The translations under genes and the position numbers were made by a program. A model generated the notes under the pieces. The model was not told the DNA's origin. It saw only the letters and a program-made list of their open reading frames with translations, and made no database searches. DNA of 64,000 nucleotides from CAVTHW01 sp963734625 (GTDB taxonomy: Bacteria; Acidobacteriota; Terriglobia; Bryobacterales; Bryobacteraceae): NCBI GenBank assembly GCA_963734625.1, contig CAVTHW010000018.1, positions 280,240 to 344,239 of the forward strand, written 5' to 3'. Shown in pieces: positions 45,810 to 55,700 of the stretch. The stretch's first letter is position 1; each line of letters opens with the position of its first letter.

Positions 45810-46037
45810 CTAAGACTTGAGCTAAGACTTGCCAAGTGAACCTCGAACTGGTAAACACTACGGCGTCAGGCAGGATCTGACCACTGGTAGTCCCACCAAA
45901 CTCCCGGTTTGGGCGTGATACGTCCGGGACCCGTCGCAGCCCATAGACGGCAAACTCGGTCCCGCAGCCATTCGCAGGCAATTCCCAGATCCCCGCGTCT
46001 GACGATGGTGCAATCGTAATGGGATTAGAATGGGCCA

Positions 46038-47468
46038 ATGCCCATGACGCGCAGGAGGTTCTTTCTTGCAGGCGCCACCGCTGCACCGCTGATCGCGGCG
46101 CCCCGCAAGCGCCGGAACGTACTGTTCATCGCCTCCGACGACCTCAATACGTGTCTCTCGTGCTATGGCCATCCGCTGGTTCGGACACCCAACATCGACC
46201 GCATCGCCCGCCAAGGCGTCCGGTTCGACCGCGCGTACTGCCAGTTTTCGCTGTGCAGCCCGTCGCGGTCCTCGCTGATGACCGGTATGGCGCCGGACAC
46301 AACTCGTGTATATGACCTCCAGAAGCACTTCCGCGAAACGCTGCCCGATGTCGTTACGCTCCCGCAGCTCTTCCAGAGGAACGGATACTTCGCCGCACGC
46401 GCCGGTAAGATTTACCACTACGGCGTTCCGGGCCAGATCGGCACCAATGGGCTTGACGACCCGCCCAGTTGGAATCAGGTGGTGAACCCGAATGGCGTCG
46501 ACCATACCAAAGAAGAGTCCCTGCTGACGCACCTTACCCCGAAGCGCACCGGCCTTGGCTCCACGGTGGCATTCCACGCTTCGCTGGAGCCCGACGAGAA
46601 GCATACGGACGGCATTCTGGCCGACGCTGTCGTGCAAATGATGGACGAGCACCGAAACGAGCCATTCTTCATTGGGGCGGGCTTCTACCGCCCGCATTGT
46701 CCTTATATCGCGCCGGCCAGGTATTTCGACCGCATTCCGCCCGATCGCGTCGAACTGGTGCCGTTCGATGAAAGCGAGATGCACATGGCGCCGCATTGGG
46801 CATATTTCAACAGCGACGCCAATATGGGAATGACGCCCGACCAGCGCCGGGAGGGCATGCGGGCCTATTTCGCCGCCATCGAGTTCATGGATGCACAAGT
46901 CGGCAAACTCCTGAACGCGCTCGACCGGCTGAAGCTGGCGAACGACACGGTCATCGTGTTCTGGGGCGATAACGGCTACCAACTCGGTCAGCACGGCCAG
47001 TGGATGAAGCAGACGAACTTCGAGGCCGCCGCCCGCATCCCGCTGCTGTTCGCCGGGTCCGGCATTCCCGCGCGCAGACGCGGATGCGGCCGCACCGTCG
47101 AACTGCTGGACATCTATCCAACCCTGGCGGAAATCTGCAACCTGGAACACACGCCTCCAAACCTGCAAGGCCGCAGTCTGACGCCGCTGCTTGCGAACCC
47201 GAATGCGCGCTGGGATTTGCCTGCCATCAGCCAGATGCAACGGCGTCCGCAGAACCGGCAGGTAATGGGCTACTCGTTGCGCACCGAGCGCTATCGTTAC
47301 ACCGAGTGGGAGTTCGGCGCCGAGGGCGCCGAACTGTACGACTACGAAAAGGACCCGCGGGAAGTGCACAACATCGTCGAAGATCCCGCTGCTGCCCCAC
47401 TGCGGTCGCAATTGCAGGAACGACTACACGCCGCAATCCAGAGAAGGGGTGCCCATGTTCCGGCATAA
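46038..47468 (+). CDS. Tat-exported sulfatase, iduronate-2-sulfatase-like
   Basis: 476 residues. Twin-arginine signal (MTRRRFFLAGATAAPLIAA), metal site FIASDDLNT, and the formylglycine motif C73-S-P-S-R, a Cys-type site that needs a formylglycine-generating enzyme. Further marks are AGKIYHYGVPG, YRPHCPYIAPARYF and FWGDNGYQLGQHGQWMKQT, typical of the IDS/choline-sulfatase branch. Removes sulfate from sulfated glycans or small esters in the periplasm. Overlaps a truncated Tat gene start. Confidence 0.92.
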   Translation: MPMTRRRFFLAGATAAPLIAAPRKRRNVLFIASDDLNTCLSCYGHPLVRTPNIDRIARQGVRFDRAYCQFSLCSPSRSSLMTGMAPDTTRVYDLQKHFRETLPDVVTLPQLFQRNGYFAARAGKIYHYGVPGQIGTNGLDDPPSWNQVVNPNGVDHTKEESLLTHLTPKRTGLGSTVAFHASLEPDEKHTDGILADAVVQMMDEHRNEPFFIGAGFYRPHCPYIAPARYFDRIPPDRVELVPFDESEMHMAPHWAYFNSDANMGMTPDQRREGMRAYFAAIEFMDAQVGKLLNALDRLKLANDTVIVFWGDNGYQLGQHGQWMKQTNFEAAARIPLLFAGSGIPARRRGCGRTVELLDIYPTLAEICNLEHTPPNLQGRSLTPLLANPNARWDLPAISQMQRRPQNRQVMGYSLRTERYRYTEWEFGAEGAELYDYEKDPREVHNIVEDPAAAPLRSQLQERLHAAIQRRGAHVPA

Positions 47469-47532
47469 CCTGACGCGACGCAGTTTCAGCGCGGCCCTGA
47501 GTCTCGGCGCGGTGGCCCGGCCGACTCCGTAG
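47455..47532 (+). pseudogene. Stub of a Tat-exported protein
   Basis: ATG 47455 lies inside the sulfatase end and opens MFRHNLTRRSFSAALSLGA, a twin-arginine signal peptide, but stops after 25 codons at 47530. The next gene of a sulfatase operon seems to have been lost here. From 47533 to 47816 no coding sequence is seen, only one copy of a 31-bp repeat (47742). Confidence 0.6.
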
Positions 47533-47741
47533 GGCCAAACAACGCATCTGTCATCCCCGATCACTTGATGTTCAACGCCGAGGAGATCACGATGGATGAT
47601 GGCAGGCCTGATGAGGCCCAGCTTCTCCAGACCGAAGCCTGGAAGCGAACGACCGAAACCGCTTGCATGCGGGCGGCAGCAAGTAAGCCGGACGCGCAGG
47701 CGGTCTGCCCCTGCCGCCTGAGGTTCTGGGACTCGCTGAAG

Positions 47742-47772
47742 CGGATAGGTACCGATAACGCCCGTAGTCTTC
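47742..47772 (+). repeat. 31-bp direct repeat, left copy
   Basis: CGGATAGGTACCGATAACGC continuing to CCCGTAGTCTTC; its partner at 49311-49341 differs at three or four positions. The pair flanks the alpha/beta hydrolase gene in the same orientation. Origin unknown; possibly the edges of a lost or unrecognised element. Confidence 0.65.
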
Positions 47773-47816
47773 ACCTACCCACCACTAGGGCCGCGGGCGT
47801 GTCGATTAGACGCGGA

Positions 47817-48962
47817 TCAAATCCCCGCCTTTAGCAGCATGACCAGCAGAGCCATTCTTGCTTGAGAGCCAGTCACGTTGCAATGACCGAACTGTAGCGC
47901 TGGAATCTGCACGAGTTCCGAGGAACTGCCGGTGCTCCGCGCCTTGGCGGTGTAGAGCGTCTCATGCCAGAAGGGGGCTACTGGATCGACAAGAGTGTGC
48001 AGCGTCACCAGCGGATCGCGCAAACCGCCGCTGGTCTCATATGCAAGCAGATTGTTCGACGCAGCGGGGTTTGCGGCGAAGCGTGCGACCAGGGCATTGA
48101 GACGCGCATCGTTCAAGGAACCGCGATAGACAGTGCCGATGTTGTCGTACGGATTGCCCTCCAAAGTGATTTGGGCGTCGCTGGTCGCAAAGACGTTGTA
48201 CCAGAGCGCACTCACGATGGCATCGGCGGCGTTGTTGAAATTCAGCCCGACCGGAATGTTGGCCGTATTGACGAGTTGCAGCGTAGCAAGGAAGTTCGAG
48301 GTCACCGCTTTGCGCACGGCCGGTTCGTACACCGCTTTCCAATTTGCGATCAGCGCTGGCGGGATGTTGATGGCGCTTTCACCGGGAGTGTCGGTGGTCA
48401 GAATGCCCGGGAAGAAGTAGTCAAACAGAACGCGGACGTCGCCCAGGTAGCGAAGCTCCTGTTTGAAGCTTCCTATGGGGCCGCAAACGGCAACTCCACC
48501 GCTGTAGGTGGCGTCATCTTCCACGGACTTGGCGGCTATAAGGCCACCTTCCGACGCGCCGGTGACAAAATACTTTTGCACGGAGATGCCGAGTGTCTGG
48601 ATGACGTTGGTCAGCGCCTTTGTATCCTGAATACCTTCAATGACCGCCAAACCGTTCTTTGAAAAACTGGAGGCGGCGAAGCCGAAACCCTGGCTATTCA
48701 GGAGAGCGGGGAGGCTGGTGCCATCCGGCAAAGCAAGCTGGCTGAGCCAGGCGCCGGGCGGCGCTCCCTGCGGGATGTACCCGTGGGCGAACAGGATCAT
48801 GTTGCCGTTGTAGCAACTGGCGGGCTCCGGCATGACGATCACGTATTGGGCCAGTCCCTTGGCGCCCTGATAAGGGCCGGTTATCGGCGTGGAACTTGAA
48901 CATTGGGCCGCCAGATAAAGTGGCGTGAGAAGGAAGAGAACGGCCAGGAAGATCTTGCGCAT
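47817..48962 (-). CDS. Secreted alpha/beta hydrolase
   Basis: 381 residues with a signal peptide (KIFLAVLFLLTPLYLAAQC). Alpha/beta-hydrolase features: ILFAHGYIPQGAPPGAW before the oxyanion region, nucleophile elbow GAS137EGG, and a C-terminal His candidate in LQFGHCNVTG with Asp in LHTLVDPVAPFW. Resembles secretory lipase/esterase or BD-FAE-type proteins; substrate unknown. Stands alone, flanked by two copies of a 31-bp repeat. Confidence 0.83.
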   Translation of the reverse strand: MRKIFLAVLFLLTPLYLAAQCSSSTPITGPYQGAKGLAQYVIVMPEPASCYNGNMILFAHGYIPQGAPPGAWLSQLALPDGTSLPALLNSQGFGFAASSFSKNGLAVIEGIQDTKALTNVIQTLGISVQKYFVTGASEGGLIAAKSVEDDATYSGGVAVCGPIGSFKQELRYLGDVRVLFDYFFPGILTTDTPGESAINIPPALIANWKAVYEPAVRKAVTSNFLATLQLVNTANIPVGLNFNNAADAIVSALWYNVFATSDAQITLEGNPYDNIGTVYRGSLNDARLNALVARFAANPAASNNLLAYETSGGLRDPLVTLHTLVDPVAPFWHETLYTAKARSTGSSSELVQIPALQFGHCNVTGSQARMALLVMLLKAGI

Positions 48963-49534
48963 AAAGCCTCCTTGGACGGACTTCGCAAGTATACAGCGTT
49001 GATCGGTTTGCCGGCAACCGGCAGAGCGCGCCTGCGTTTATTGGGCGGGAGCTGTTCGACGGATTGTTGCTCATCAGCGCTTTCCATCAACCCTGTCTGC
49101 CTCCTACAGCACGAACAAGCAGACCGAAAGCTCCTGGGACTGACGGTGAGATTCTGTGCCAAGGCGTTCTGCGAGCAAGCTCTGCAACATTCCTGCCACG
49201 TGGAATTCAGCGGGAATCCCTGAGTCACGGGCCACTTGGGAGCCATGTCTCGTTCGGCGGACTACTCTTCATCGACTCCAACGGTCTTGTTCCATCCAGG
49301 CTCTCGGGGCCGGATAGCTCCCGATAACGCCCATAGTCTTCCCCCATCGGCCCATTTTGTCTCTTCCCAGTGGGTGTATGCTGATCAGAAGCTGGGCTCC
49401 AAGATGGAGATTTCTGGTAATCACATGTATCCGACGATCGAACCCCGTAGTCCAAGTGTGGGTAGGCCAGATGACAGCTGGAGGATGTATGACCGAGTGG
49501 ATACCGAGGACGGTCGATTGAGAAGAGGCTCCCG
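48963..49534. other. Gene-free stretch before the composition change
   Basis: No frame here gives a recognisable protein on either strand. It holds the second 31-bp repeat at 49311-49341. Composition is still like the left part of the window. Confidence 0.55.
49311..49341 (+). repeat. 31-bp direct repeat, right copy
   Basis: CGGATAGCTCCCGATAACGC continuing to CCCATAGTCTTC; partner of 47742-47772 in the same orientation, 1.57 kb apart. Confidence 0.65.
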
Positions 49535-49748
49535 ATGACCCCCACGCCTGGCAAGTCATTTCTAGAGGACGTCCAGATTCTGTGGTCGGTGCTGGATAGC
49601 GTAGCCGCTGGGATCGCTGTGTGCGACGAGCAGGGTAGGATGGTTTATTTCAACTTGGAAGCGGAGCGGATCCTCGGCATGGGCTCGTACGCGGTCGGTC
49701 CTGAGGACTGGTCGTCGCTCTACGGGTGCTACCGGCCCGATGGGCTGA
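49535..49748 (+). pseudogene. PAS-domain protein cut at the sequence junction
   Basis: ATG 49535 begins a PAS domain (FLEDVQILWSVLDSVAAGIAV, CDEQGRMVYFNLEAERILGMG, WSSLYGCYRPDGLT) of a type found at the front of sensor kinases. After PDGLT, near 49745, the reading ceases to resemble a PAS domain although the frame stays open to 49966, where it only shadows rsbS. The kinase part is missing. This is where GC content falls. Confidence 0.75.
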
Positions 49749-49805
49749 CTATGGATTACGCACAGCTATGGATAAGCTCAATCTGCACGTTGTCACGAAA
49801 GGTTA
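49749..49805 (+). pseudogene. C-terminal end of an RsbR-like STAS protein
   Basis: In another frame, YGLRTAMDKLNLHVVTKG and a stop at 49803-49805 form a plausible last helix of an RsbR-type co-antagonist, followed 19 bases later by rsbS with GGAG upstream. In stressosome operons rsbR precedes rsbS. Everything before this helix is missing at the junction. Too short for certainty. Confidence 0.45.
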
Positions 49806-49824
49806 GCCGGTCTGGAGGCATTAA

Positions 49825-50208
49825 ATGTCAAATGAATGGATCTCTGTGGTTAAAGTGCGCAATATCCTATTGGTTACCATGCCTACCGATCCCGATGATC
49901 CTACCATCACCGCGCTCCAGGAACAGGTGTTGGCTGCGATGGAACGTTTTGAAACCATGGGCTTGATACTGGATATCTCTGCGGTAGAAACATTGGATTC
50001 TTTTTTTGCGCGTACGGTTGTTGAGACGACCCAAATGGTGGAGCTGATGGGAGGAAAGACGGTCATTGCCGGCATGCGCCCAAGTGTAGCCATTACCGCG
50101 ACCCAGTTAGGATTCAACCTGGGAAATGTGACCACAGCTTTGGATGTCGACATGGCGCTTGATAATTTTGAAAACACTTTTGACCGGGGGCTCAGAGATG
50201 GAGCATGA
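49825..50208 (+). CDS. rsbS: RsbS-like STAS-domain antagonist
   Basis: 127 residues, one STAS domain: ISVVKVRNILLVTMPTDPDD, GLILDISAVETLDSFFARTV with the phosphorylatable Ser in LDSFF, and GMRPSVAITATQLGF. RsbS holds the kinase RsbT in the stressosome until phosphorylated. GGAGG lies upstream of the ATG. Overlaps rsbT by 11 bases. Confidence 0.92.
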   Translation: MSNEWISVVKVRNILLVTMPTDPDDPTITALQEQVLAAMERFETMGLILDISAVETLDSFFARTVVETTQMVELMGGKTVIAGMRPSVAITATQLGFNLGNVTTALDVDMALDNFENTFDRGLRDGA

Positions 50209-50608
50209 ACTCAGCGGTGAGGTAAGCATTGTCGATGAAAGCCATATTGTCACCGTTAGAAAGACGATCCGCGATCTGGCGACTCAACTGGGTTTTGGCA
50301 TCACGGATGTAACCCGAATTGTCACTGCGGCTTCAGAACTGGCACGGAATGTCTTTCACTACGCGGGGACGGGCACCATGCGCTGGACGCTGATTGAGAC
50401 CATCGATAAGATCGGCATTCAATTGGTGTTCGAAGACCATGGACCGGGGATTCCCGATCTCAGCCAGGCTTTAGAACCAGGTTATTCTACCAGCGGGGGA
50501 TTAGGAATGGGCTTGCCGGGGACCAGGCGGCTGATGGACGAGATGGATATTCAATCGAAAGTAGGCGCAGGCACGATTGTGACAGTGAAAAAATGGAGAC
50601 GAAAATAA
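50198..50608 (+). CDS. rsbT: RsbT-like serine kinase
   Basis: 136 residues from ATG 50198, a GHKL ATPase fold: AASELARNVFHYAG (N box), FEDHGPGIPDLSQA (G1) and GLGMGLPGTRRLMDEM (G2). Phosphorylates RsbS/RsbR and then activates a partner phosphatase. A longer frame upstream overlaps rsbS and is not coding. The gene end overlaps the next gene by 16 bases. Confidence 0.92.
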   Translation: MEHELSGEVSIVDESHIVTVRKTIRDLATQLGFGITDVTRIVTAASELARNVFHYAGTGTMRWTLIETIDKIGIQLVFEDHGPGIPDLSQALEPGYSTSGGLGMGLPGTRRLMDEMDIQSKVGAGTIVTVKKWRRK

Positions 50609-51672
50609 TCGCAATCGTTCATTCTCTTGATGCGGCCTCAGCCTACCACTCAGCCAGAGAACTATCTGAAAAAACTGGCTTTGATAAAAAGGCGTGTGAT
50701 GAGATCGCGATCGTGGTAAGCGAATTAGCCACGAACCAGCTCAAATATGCAAACGGCGGGACCATCAAGTTTCAAATCCTTCAGGATGAGCAGCCCGGTC
50801 TCCAAATTGAAGCAGTAGATTACGGTCCCGGAATTCAAGATATCGATCAAGCCATGAAGGACGGTTTTTCGACGGCGGGAAGCCTGGGTTTCGGATTGGG
50901 TACGGTCAACCGGCTGATGGATATGATGGAAATCCGATCCCAGCCTGGACAGGGTGTTCAGATTGTATGCAAGCGTTGGGTACAACCCAATACCCAGGAA
51001 GCAGCAGTCTGCCCGATCGATATCGGTGTCGCCACTCGCCCCCATCCGATGATGACCGTCAATGGAGATGCATTTATCATTAAGCGTTGGGAGAGAAGCG
51101 CCCTGGTCGGGATCGTTGATGGTCTCGGACATGGACCGTTAGCCAATCTTGCGGCTCAGACTGCTCGCCAATATGTAGAAACCCATTTCGATCAACCTCT
51201 GGGATTGATCTTCCAGGGGACGAATTGGGCGTGCAAAGCTACCCGCGGAGTGGTGATGGCGTTAGCGCGGATCGATGCCACCGGTCCGGACCAGGCGGGT
51301 GACTTTACGGAAAACAATATTCGCCGGAATGAGCTGAGACCGGCAGACATGAAATTAACCTTTGCCAGCCTGGGAAATATTGAGAGCCGGTTCTTCACCT
51401 ATCCAAAACCAGAAAATTTTATCATCCGGCGGGGGGTCATTGGTTTAAATGCCCCAAACGCGGTGGTTACCACGCATATTTGGGGAAACGAAAGTATCCT
51501 GGTTCTGCACACCGATGGGATCAGCATCCACTGGCAGAAGGAACAATTCCCCAACCTTGTCCAAGGATCTGCAAGTATAGCTGCTCAAGACTTAATGCGA
51601 TCGCTTGCGAAAGATGAGGATGACGCGACCGTGATTATTGTTAAAGGATTGGGCTCAGGGGGTGGTAAGTGA
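50593..51672 (+). CDS. RsbT/RsbW-like ATPase fused to a SpoIIE/RsbX-type PP2C phosphatase
   Basis: 359 residues. Residues 1-135 form a second GHKL domain (VSELATNQLKYANGGTIKFQ, VDYGPGIQDIDQA, GFGLGTVNRLMDMM). From about 150 a PP2C domain follows (GDAFIIKRWERSALVGIVDG, LGHGPLANLAAQTA, LTFASLGNIESRFF, VLHTDGI, DDATVIIVKG) with the metal-binding DGLGHG. In Bacillus RsbX is a separate protein that resets RsbS and RsbR; here kinase-like and phosphatase domains are one chain. Such fusions are known in environmental bacteria. Overlaps the next gene by four bases. Confidence 0.9.
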   Translation: METKIIAIVHSLDAASAYHSARELSEKTGFDKKACDEIAIVVSELATNQLKYANGGTIKFQILQDEQPGLQIEAVDYGPGIQDIDQAMKDGFSTAGSLGFGLGTVNRLMDMMEIRSQPGQGVQIVCKRWVQPNTQEAAVCPIDIGVATRPHPMMTVNGDAFIIKRWERSALVGIVDGLGHGPLANLAAQTARQYVETHFDQPLGLIFQGTNWACKATRGVVMALARIDATGPDQAGDFTENNIRRNELRPADMKLTFASLGNIESRFFTYPKPENFIIRRGVIGLNAPNAVVTTHIWGNESILVLHTDGISIHWQKEQFPNLVQGSASIAAQDLMRSLAKDEDDATVIIVKGLGSGGGK

Positions 51673-52697
51673 GTGAAGTAGAAAGCAATATGCAATTAAT
51701 CCAGGCCCATGAAACGATCCGCATGCTACAGGAAGAGCTGGCGATTACAAATCAGGGTTTAGTTGCCTTGACGCTGGAGTTAGAACAGCGGGTAGACGAA
51801 CGGACCGCCGAACTGCGTACCACCCAGGAGGAACTGCAAAAGACCAATTCTGAATTAATGCAGATGACCCTGGAATTGGAAGACCGGGTTAACCTGCGTA
51901 CTTCCGAACTGAGAGAGAAAAACGAAGAAGTGAGTGTGATGACAGAACAGCTTATGCAAGCAGCCAAGCTGGCAACCCTGGGTGAACTGGCTGCCAGCAT
52001 TGCTCATGAGCTGAATAATCCCCTCGCAACCATTAGTTTGCGCGTCGAATCCCTGATGAGGCAAATACCAGCGGAAGATCCAAAATACCGGCCCCTCTCA
52101 ATCGTCGCCCAGGAAGCCGCACGCATGGGCAACCTCGTCACCACCTTGCTCGAATTTAGCCGGCGAAGCAAGCCCCAGATTACTCCCATTTTGGTGCATG
52201 AGGAGCTGGATAAAGCTCTGGATTTGATCGAGTTTCGGTTACGGAAACTCCAAATTAAACTGATCAAGACCTATTCACCCGAAGTTCCATCCATCCATGC
52301 TGATCGCCAGCAATTGAGGCAGTTATTTCTCAACCTGTATAACAATGCGATCGATGCCATGCTGCCCCCCGGAGGAATTTTACAGATAGGAGTGAGGGTG
52401 GAAAAATCTGGTGCGGCGCTTAATGAAACACAGGCAGATCCATTGTCCCCGCCAGCTTACGTTATTATTGAAATAGCAGATAACGGATGTGGCATTCCGC
52501 AAGAACTGCTGCCGAAAGTCGCCGAGCCATTTTTCACAACGAAACCAGAAGGCAAGGGAACAGGTTTAGGGCTGCCGATCTGCAAGCGCATCGTCCGCGA
52601 GCACGGGGGAGAGCTGAATATCCTGAGCGAGGGCATCCCCGGCATAGGGACAACTATCCAAATAAAACTCCCGGTAAATGGGGTTTTATCGCGATGA
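51669..52697 (+). CDS. Soluble sensor histidine kinase with N-terminal coiled coil
   Basis: 342 residues, no TM helix. A long coiled coil (residues ~5-95, LELEQRVDERTAELRTTQEEL and a near repeat LELEDRVNLRTSELREKNEEV) leads to HisKA (ATLGELAASIAHELNNPLAT) and HATPase (IADNGCGIPQELLPKVAEPF, GTGLGLPICKRIV). Input is probably through protein contacts, for example with the Rsb complex encoded upstream. The receiver of the next gene is a likely phosphate acceptor. Confidence 0.93.
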   Translation: MSEVESNMQLIQAHETIRMLQEELAITNQGLVALTLELEQRVDERTAELRTTQEELQKTNSELMQMTLELEDRVNLRTSELREKNEEVSVMTEQLMQAAKLATLGELAASIAHELNNPLATISLRVESLMRQIPAEDPKYRPLSIVAQEAARMGNLVTTLLEFSRRSKPQITPILVHEELDKALDLIEFRLRKLQIKLIKTYSPEVPSIHADRQQLRQLFLNLYNNAIDAMLPPGGILQIGVRVEKSGAALNETQADPLSPPAYVIIEIADNGCGIPQELLPKVAEPFFTTKPEGKGTGLGLPICKRIVREHGGELNILSEGIPGIGTTIQIKLPVNGVLSR

Positions 52698-52712
52698 GGT
52701 TATTTAAAAAAT

Positions 52713-55700
52713 ATGGCAGGTAAAATGCAATCATCTGAATTAGGCCAGATAATCGTTGTCGATGATGAGGTTGAGTTAATGTCCGTATTAACGGAGACAT
52801 TAACCGATCAAGGTTACCAGGTAGAGGGATTTACGGATGGTCGCAAAGCGCTGGAAGCACTCAAGGAAAGAGATTTCGATCTCATTCTTACCGACCTGAT
52901 GATGCCGGATTTGGATGGGATGGCCCTGCTTAAAGAGGCTTTCAGCCTGGCTCCATACATCGTTGGGATTATGATGACCGGACAGGGGACGATCCCAACC
53001 GCCGTCGAGGCGATGAAAATCGGCGCCTTTGATTACGTTCTCAAACCGTTTACCCTGGCTAATCTCTTACCAGTAATTGACCGGGCCATGGCTGTCCACC
53101 GGCTGCGCATGGAAAACGTCCAGCTGCGAGAAACGGTTGCAATTTACGAGCTGAGCACAACCATTGCATTTTCCCTGGACATCAATACTCTTCTGAATAA
53201 AACAGTTGAAGCCGCGCACCAACAGGTGAATGCCGACGAGGTCTCAATCATGCTGCCTGCTCCCGAGGGAGGGAGTTTATATGTTGCGGCAGTTGCCGGA
53301 GGGAAACGGGAGAAAATCCTGGGTCAGAGAGTACGCATGGATGATGGGATTGCCGGCTGGGTCGCCAATCACCGTGAAGCAGTCGCTTTACGGGGTAAGG
53401 TAAACGATCCCCGCTTCTCCTCGCCTCAATACCCTCGAAATGATTTAGGTTCATCGATTTCCCTCCCTATGCTGTCTGGAGGGGACCTGATTGGCGTATT
53501 AAATGTTAACCTCAAATCTGGCCGCCGTCCACTTACCCTGGGTCAGGCTAAAGCCCTGAGCATTCTGGTCTCCACCGCTTCTTCGGCCCTGGAAAGCGCC
53601 AAGTTATACACGGAAGTTCGCAATGCTGAAGAGAAATTCCGCTGCCTGGTGGAACAGTCAAACGAAGGCATCGTTCTGACCGATGAACAAGGCTGCATCA
53701 TCGAATGGAACAAATGCGAAGAACAGATCACCGGGATCCCCAAAATTAAAGTCCTGGGAATGCCGCTCTGGGACCTGATGCTCCTGCTGATGTCCGAGCA
53801 GCCAGATTCTGAGAGGTCCGCTTTCTTACAATTGCAATGGCTGGAGATGCTGCAGTCGGGCCAATCACCCTGGTTGGGCCGAACAATGGAATTTACCCCG
53901 TATCGGCAGGATGGAACCTTGCGAACTGTGGAAATGCTGGCCTTTGCGGTGCGGACGAATAAGGGCTATGCCATCGGCAGTACCTTCCGGGATATCACCG
54001 AGCGCAAACAGGCCGAAAAAAATATCCGCGATCTGGCCAGGTTCCCGGATGAAAATCCAAACCCGGTTATTCGGATATCACCAGATGGCGTGATCTTATA
54101 TGCCAACCGGGCCTGCGAGCCTTTGCTTACCTTCTGGCAATGCCGGGTGGGCGAACTATTGCAGCCAGCCTACCGGCAGTATATTCAAGAAGTGATCGAG
54201 ATTGGAGAGAATTGCGAAATAGAATTCAGCGCGAATGAGCGGACCTATTCCTGTCTGCTCGTCCCCATTCAAGAAGCCGGATATGTCAACGGCTATATGA
54301 GAGATATCACGCCGCGTAAACAGTCTGAACAGGCTCTCCGGGAGAGTGAAGAGAAATACCGCATTACCCTGGCCTCGATCGGCGACGCAGTCATTACAAC
54401 GGACGCATTGGCCAGGGTCACCTATCTGAATCAGGTCGCAGAGCAGCTTACCGGGTGGACCAGTCAGGAAGCGGCCGGGCTCCCGGCGGAAAACATATTT
54501 ACCATCGTCAATGAGCTGACCCGTGAGCCAGTTGAGAACCCTATTCAAAAAGTGCTGCGAGAACGGGCAGTCGTTGGCATGGCCAACCACACCGCTCTGA
54601 TCGCCCGAGACGGGCGGTTGGTACCCATCGAAGACAGCGGCGCGCCCATTCTGGACACAGCCGGTCAGATGATCGGGGTTGTTTTAGTGTTCCACAATGT
54701 GGCCGAGAAACGTAAAACCGAAAATGCGCTTCGCCTCAGCGAGGCGAAATTTCGATCTTATATCGAACATGCTCCCATAGCGGTGTTTGTCGCCGATCGA
54801 AGAGGAAATTATGTGGACGCCAACCACGCGGCCGAGGAGCTGTTAGGCTACAGGAATGACCTTCTTCTACAGTTGAATTTGGCGGATGTGACTTCAGAGG
54901 TGGATCTGCCAATCGTACTTCGGGATTTCTCAGCGATTATTCAAGAAGGGTTTGTGGAGGGGGAGTACCGGCTGAAAAGACAAAATGGAAGCTTAATTTG
55001 GGTCTCCTTGCGGGCAGTCCCGATCGGTGATGACCGGGTGATTGCATTCTGCCAGGATATCCATGATCGCAAGCTGTCGGAACAGGCTCTGCGAGACAGT
55101 GAGACAAAATACCGTACGCTGGTTGAGAACATCCCGCAGAGAATATTTGCAAAAGACAGCCATTCGGTATACCTGTCGTGCAACGCAAGCATGGCCCGCG
55201 CCCTGGGTATCAAACCGGACGAGATCGCTGGCCGAACGGATTATGACTTCTACCCGCAGGAAATTGCAGACCGGTACCTGGCGGATGACCGCCGGATCAT
55301 GGAAACTGGAAAGATAGAAGTGATTGAAGAAAAAAATCAGGTGGAAGGGCAGCAGTTATGGGGCCGCACCTTTAAGACACCCATCCGGGAAAATGATGGT
55401 GCAATCACCGGGATATTGGGTATCTACCAGGATATCACCGAGGAGAAGACGTCCGAGCAGGCCCTGGTCCAGAGTGAAATAAGGCTGAAACTGGCTTTGG
55501 GATCTGCCCAAATGGGCGTCTGGGAATGGGATATAAAAACCGATTCGGTCTATTGGTCCCCGGAATGTTATGAGATTCTTGCCCTGGAAAGGATCAGTGA
55601 GACACTTGGTACCTTTACAAAACTGGTGCATCCTGAAGACGTTGAAGCCGTCATGCAGGCAGCCAACGAAGGTTTGGCGAAAAAGAAAGTTTATACTGCT

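Larger units (their letters stand above)
43260..45830 (+). mobile_element. IS91-family element with accessory tyrosine recombinase (limits approximate)
   Basis: Two coupled genes, a phage-type integrase and a Y1/Y2 HUH transposase, are followed by a noncoding tail with an 81-bp hairpin (45729-45809) of the kind found at the origin end of rolling-circle IS. It matches the IS91 subgroup whose members carry an upstream tyrosine recombinase. The left end is not defined; 43251-43419 shows no gene and no clear terminal repeat, as IS91 elements lack inverted termini. Target tetranucleotides (GTTC/CTTG) could not be assigned with certainty. Confidence 0.75.

Noticed and set aside
45858..47411. Long open frame antisense to the sulfatase, 517 codons
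   Set aside because: No recognisable domain; it mirrors the sulfatase codon pattern in GC-rich DNA. Similar antisense frames opposite the Tes-like gene (34188-35894), rpoD, dnaG, metH and the sigma-54 regulator were dropped for the same reason.
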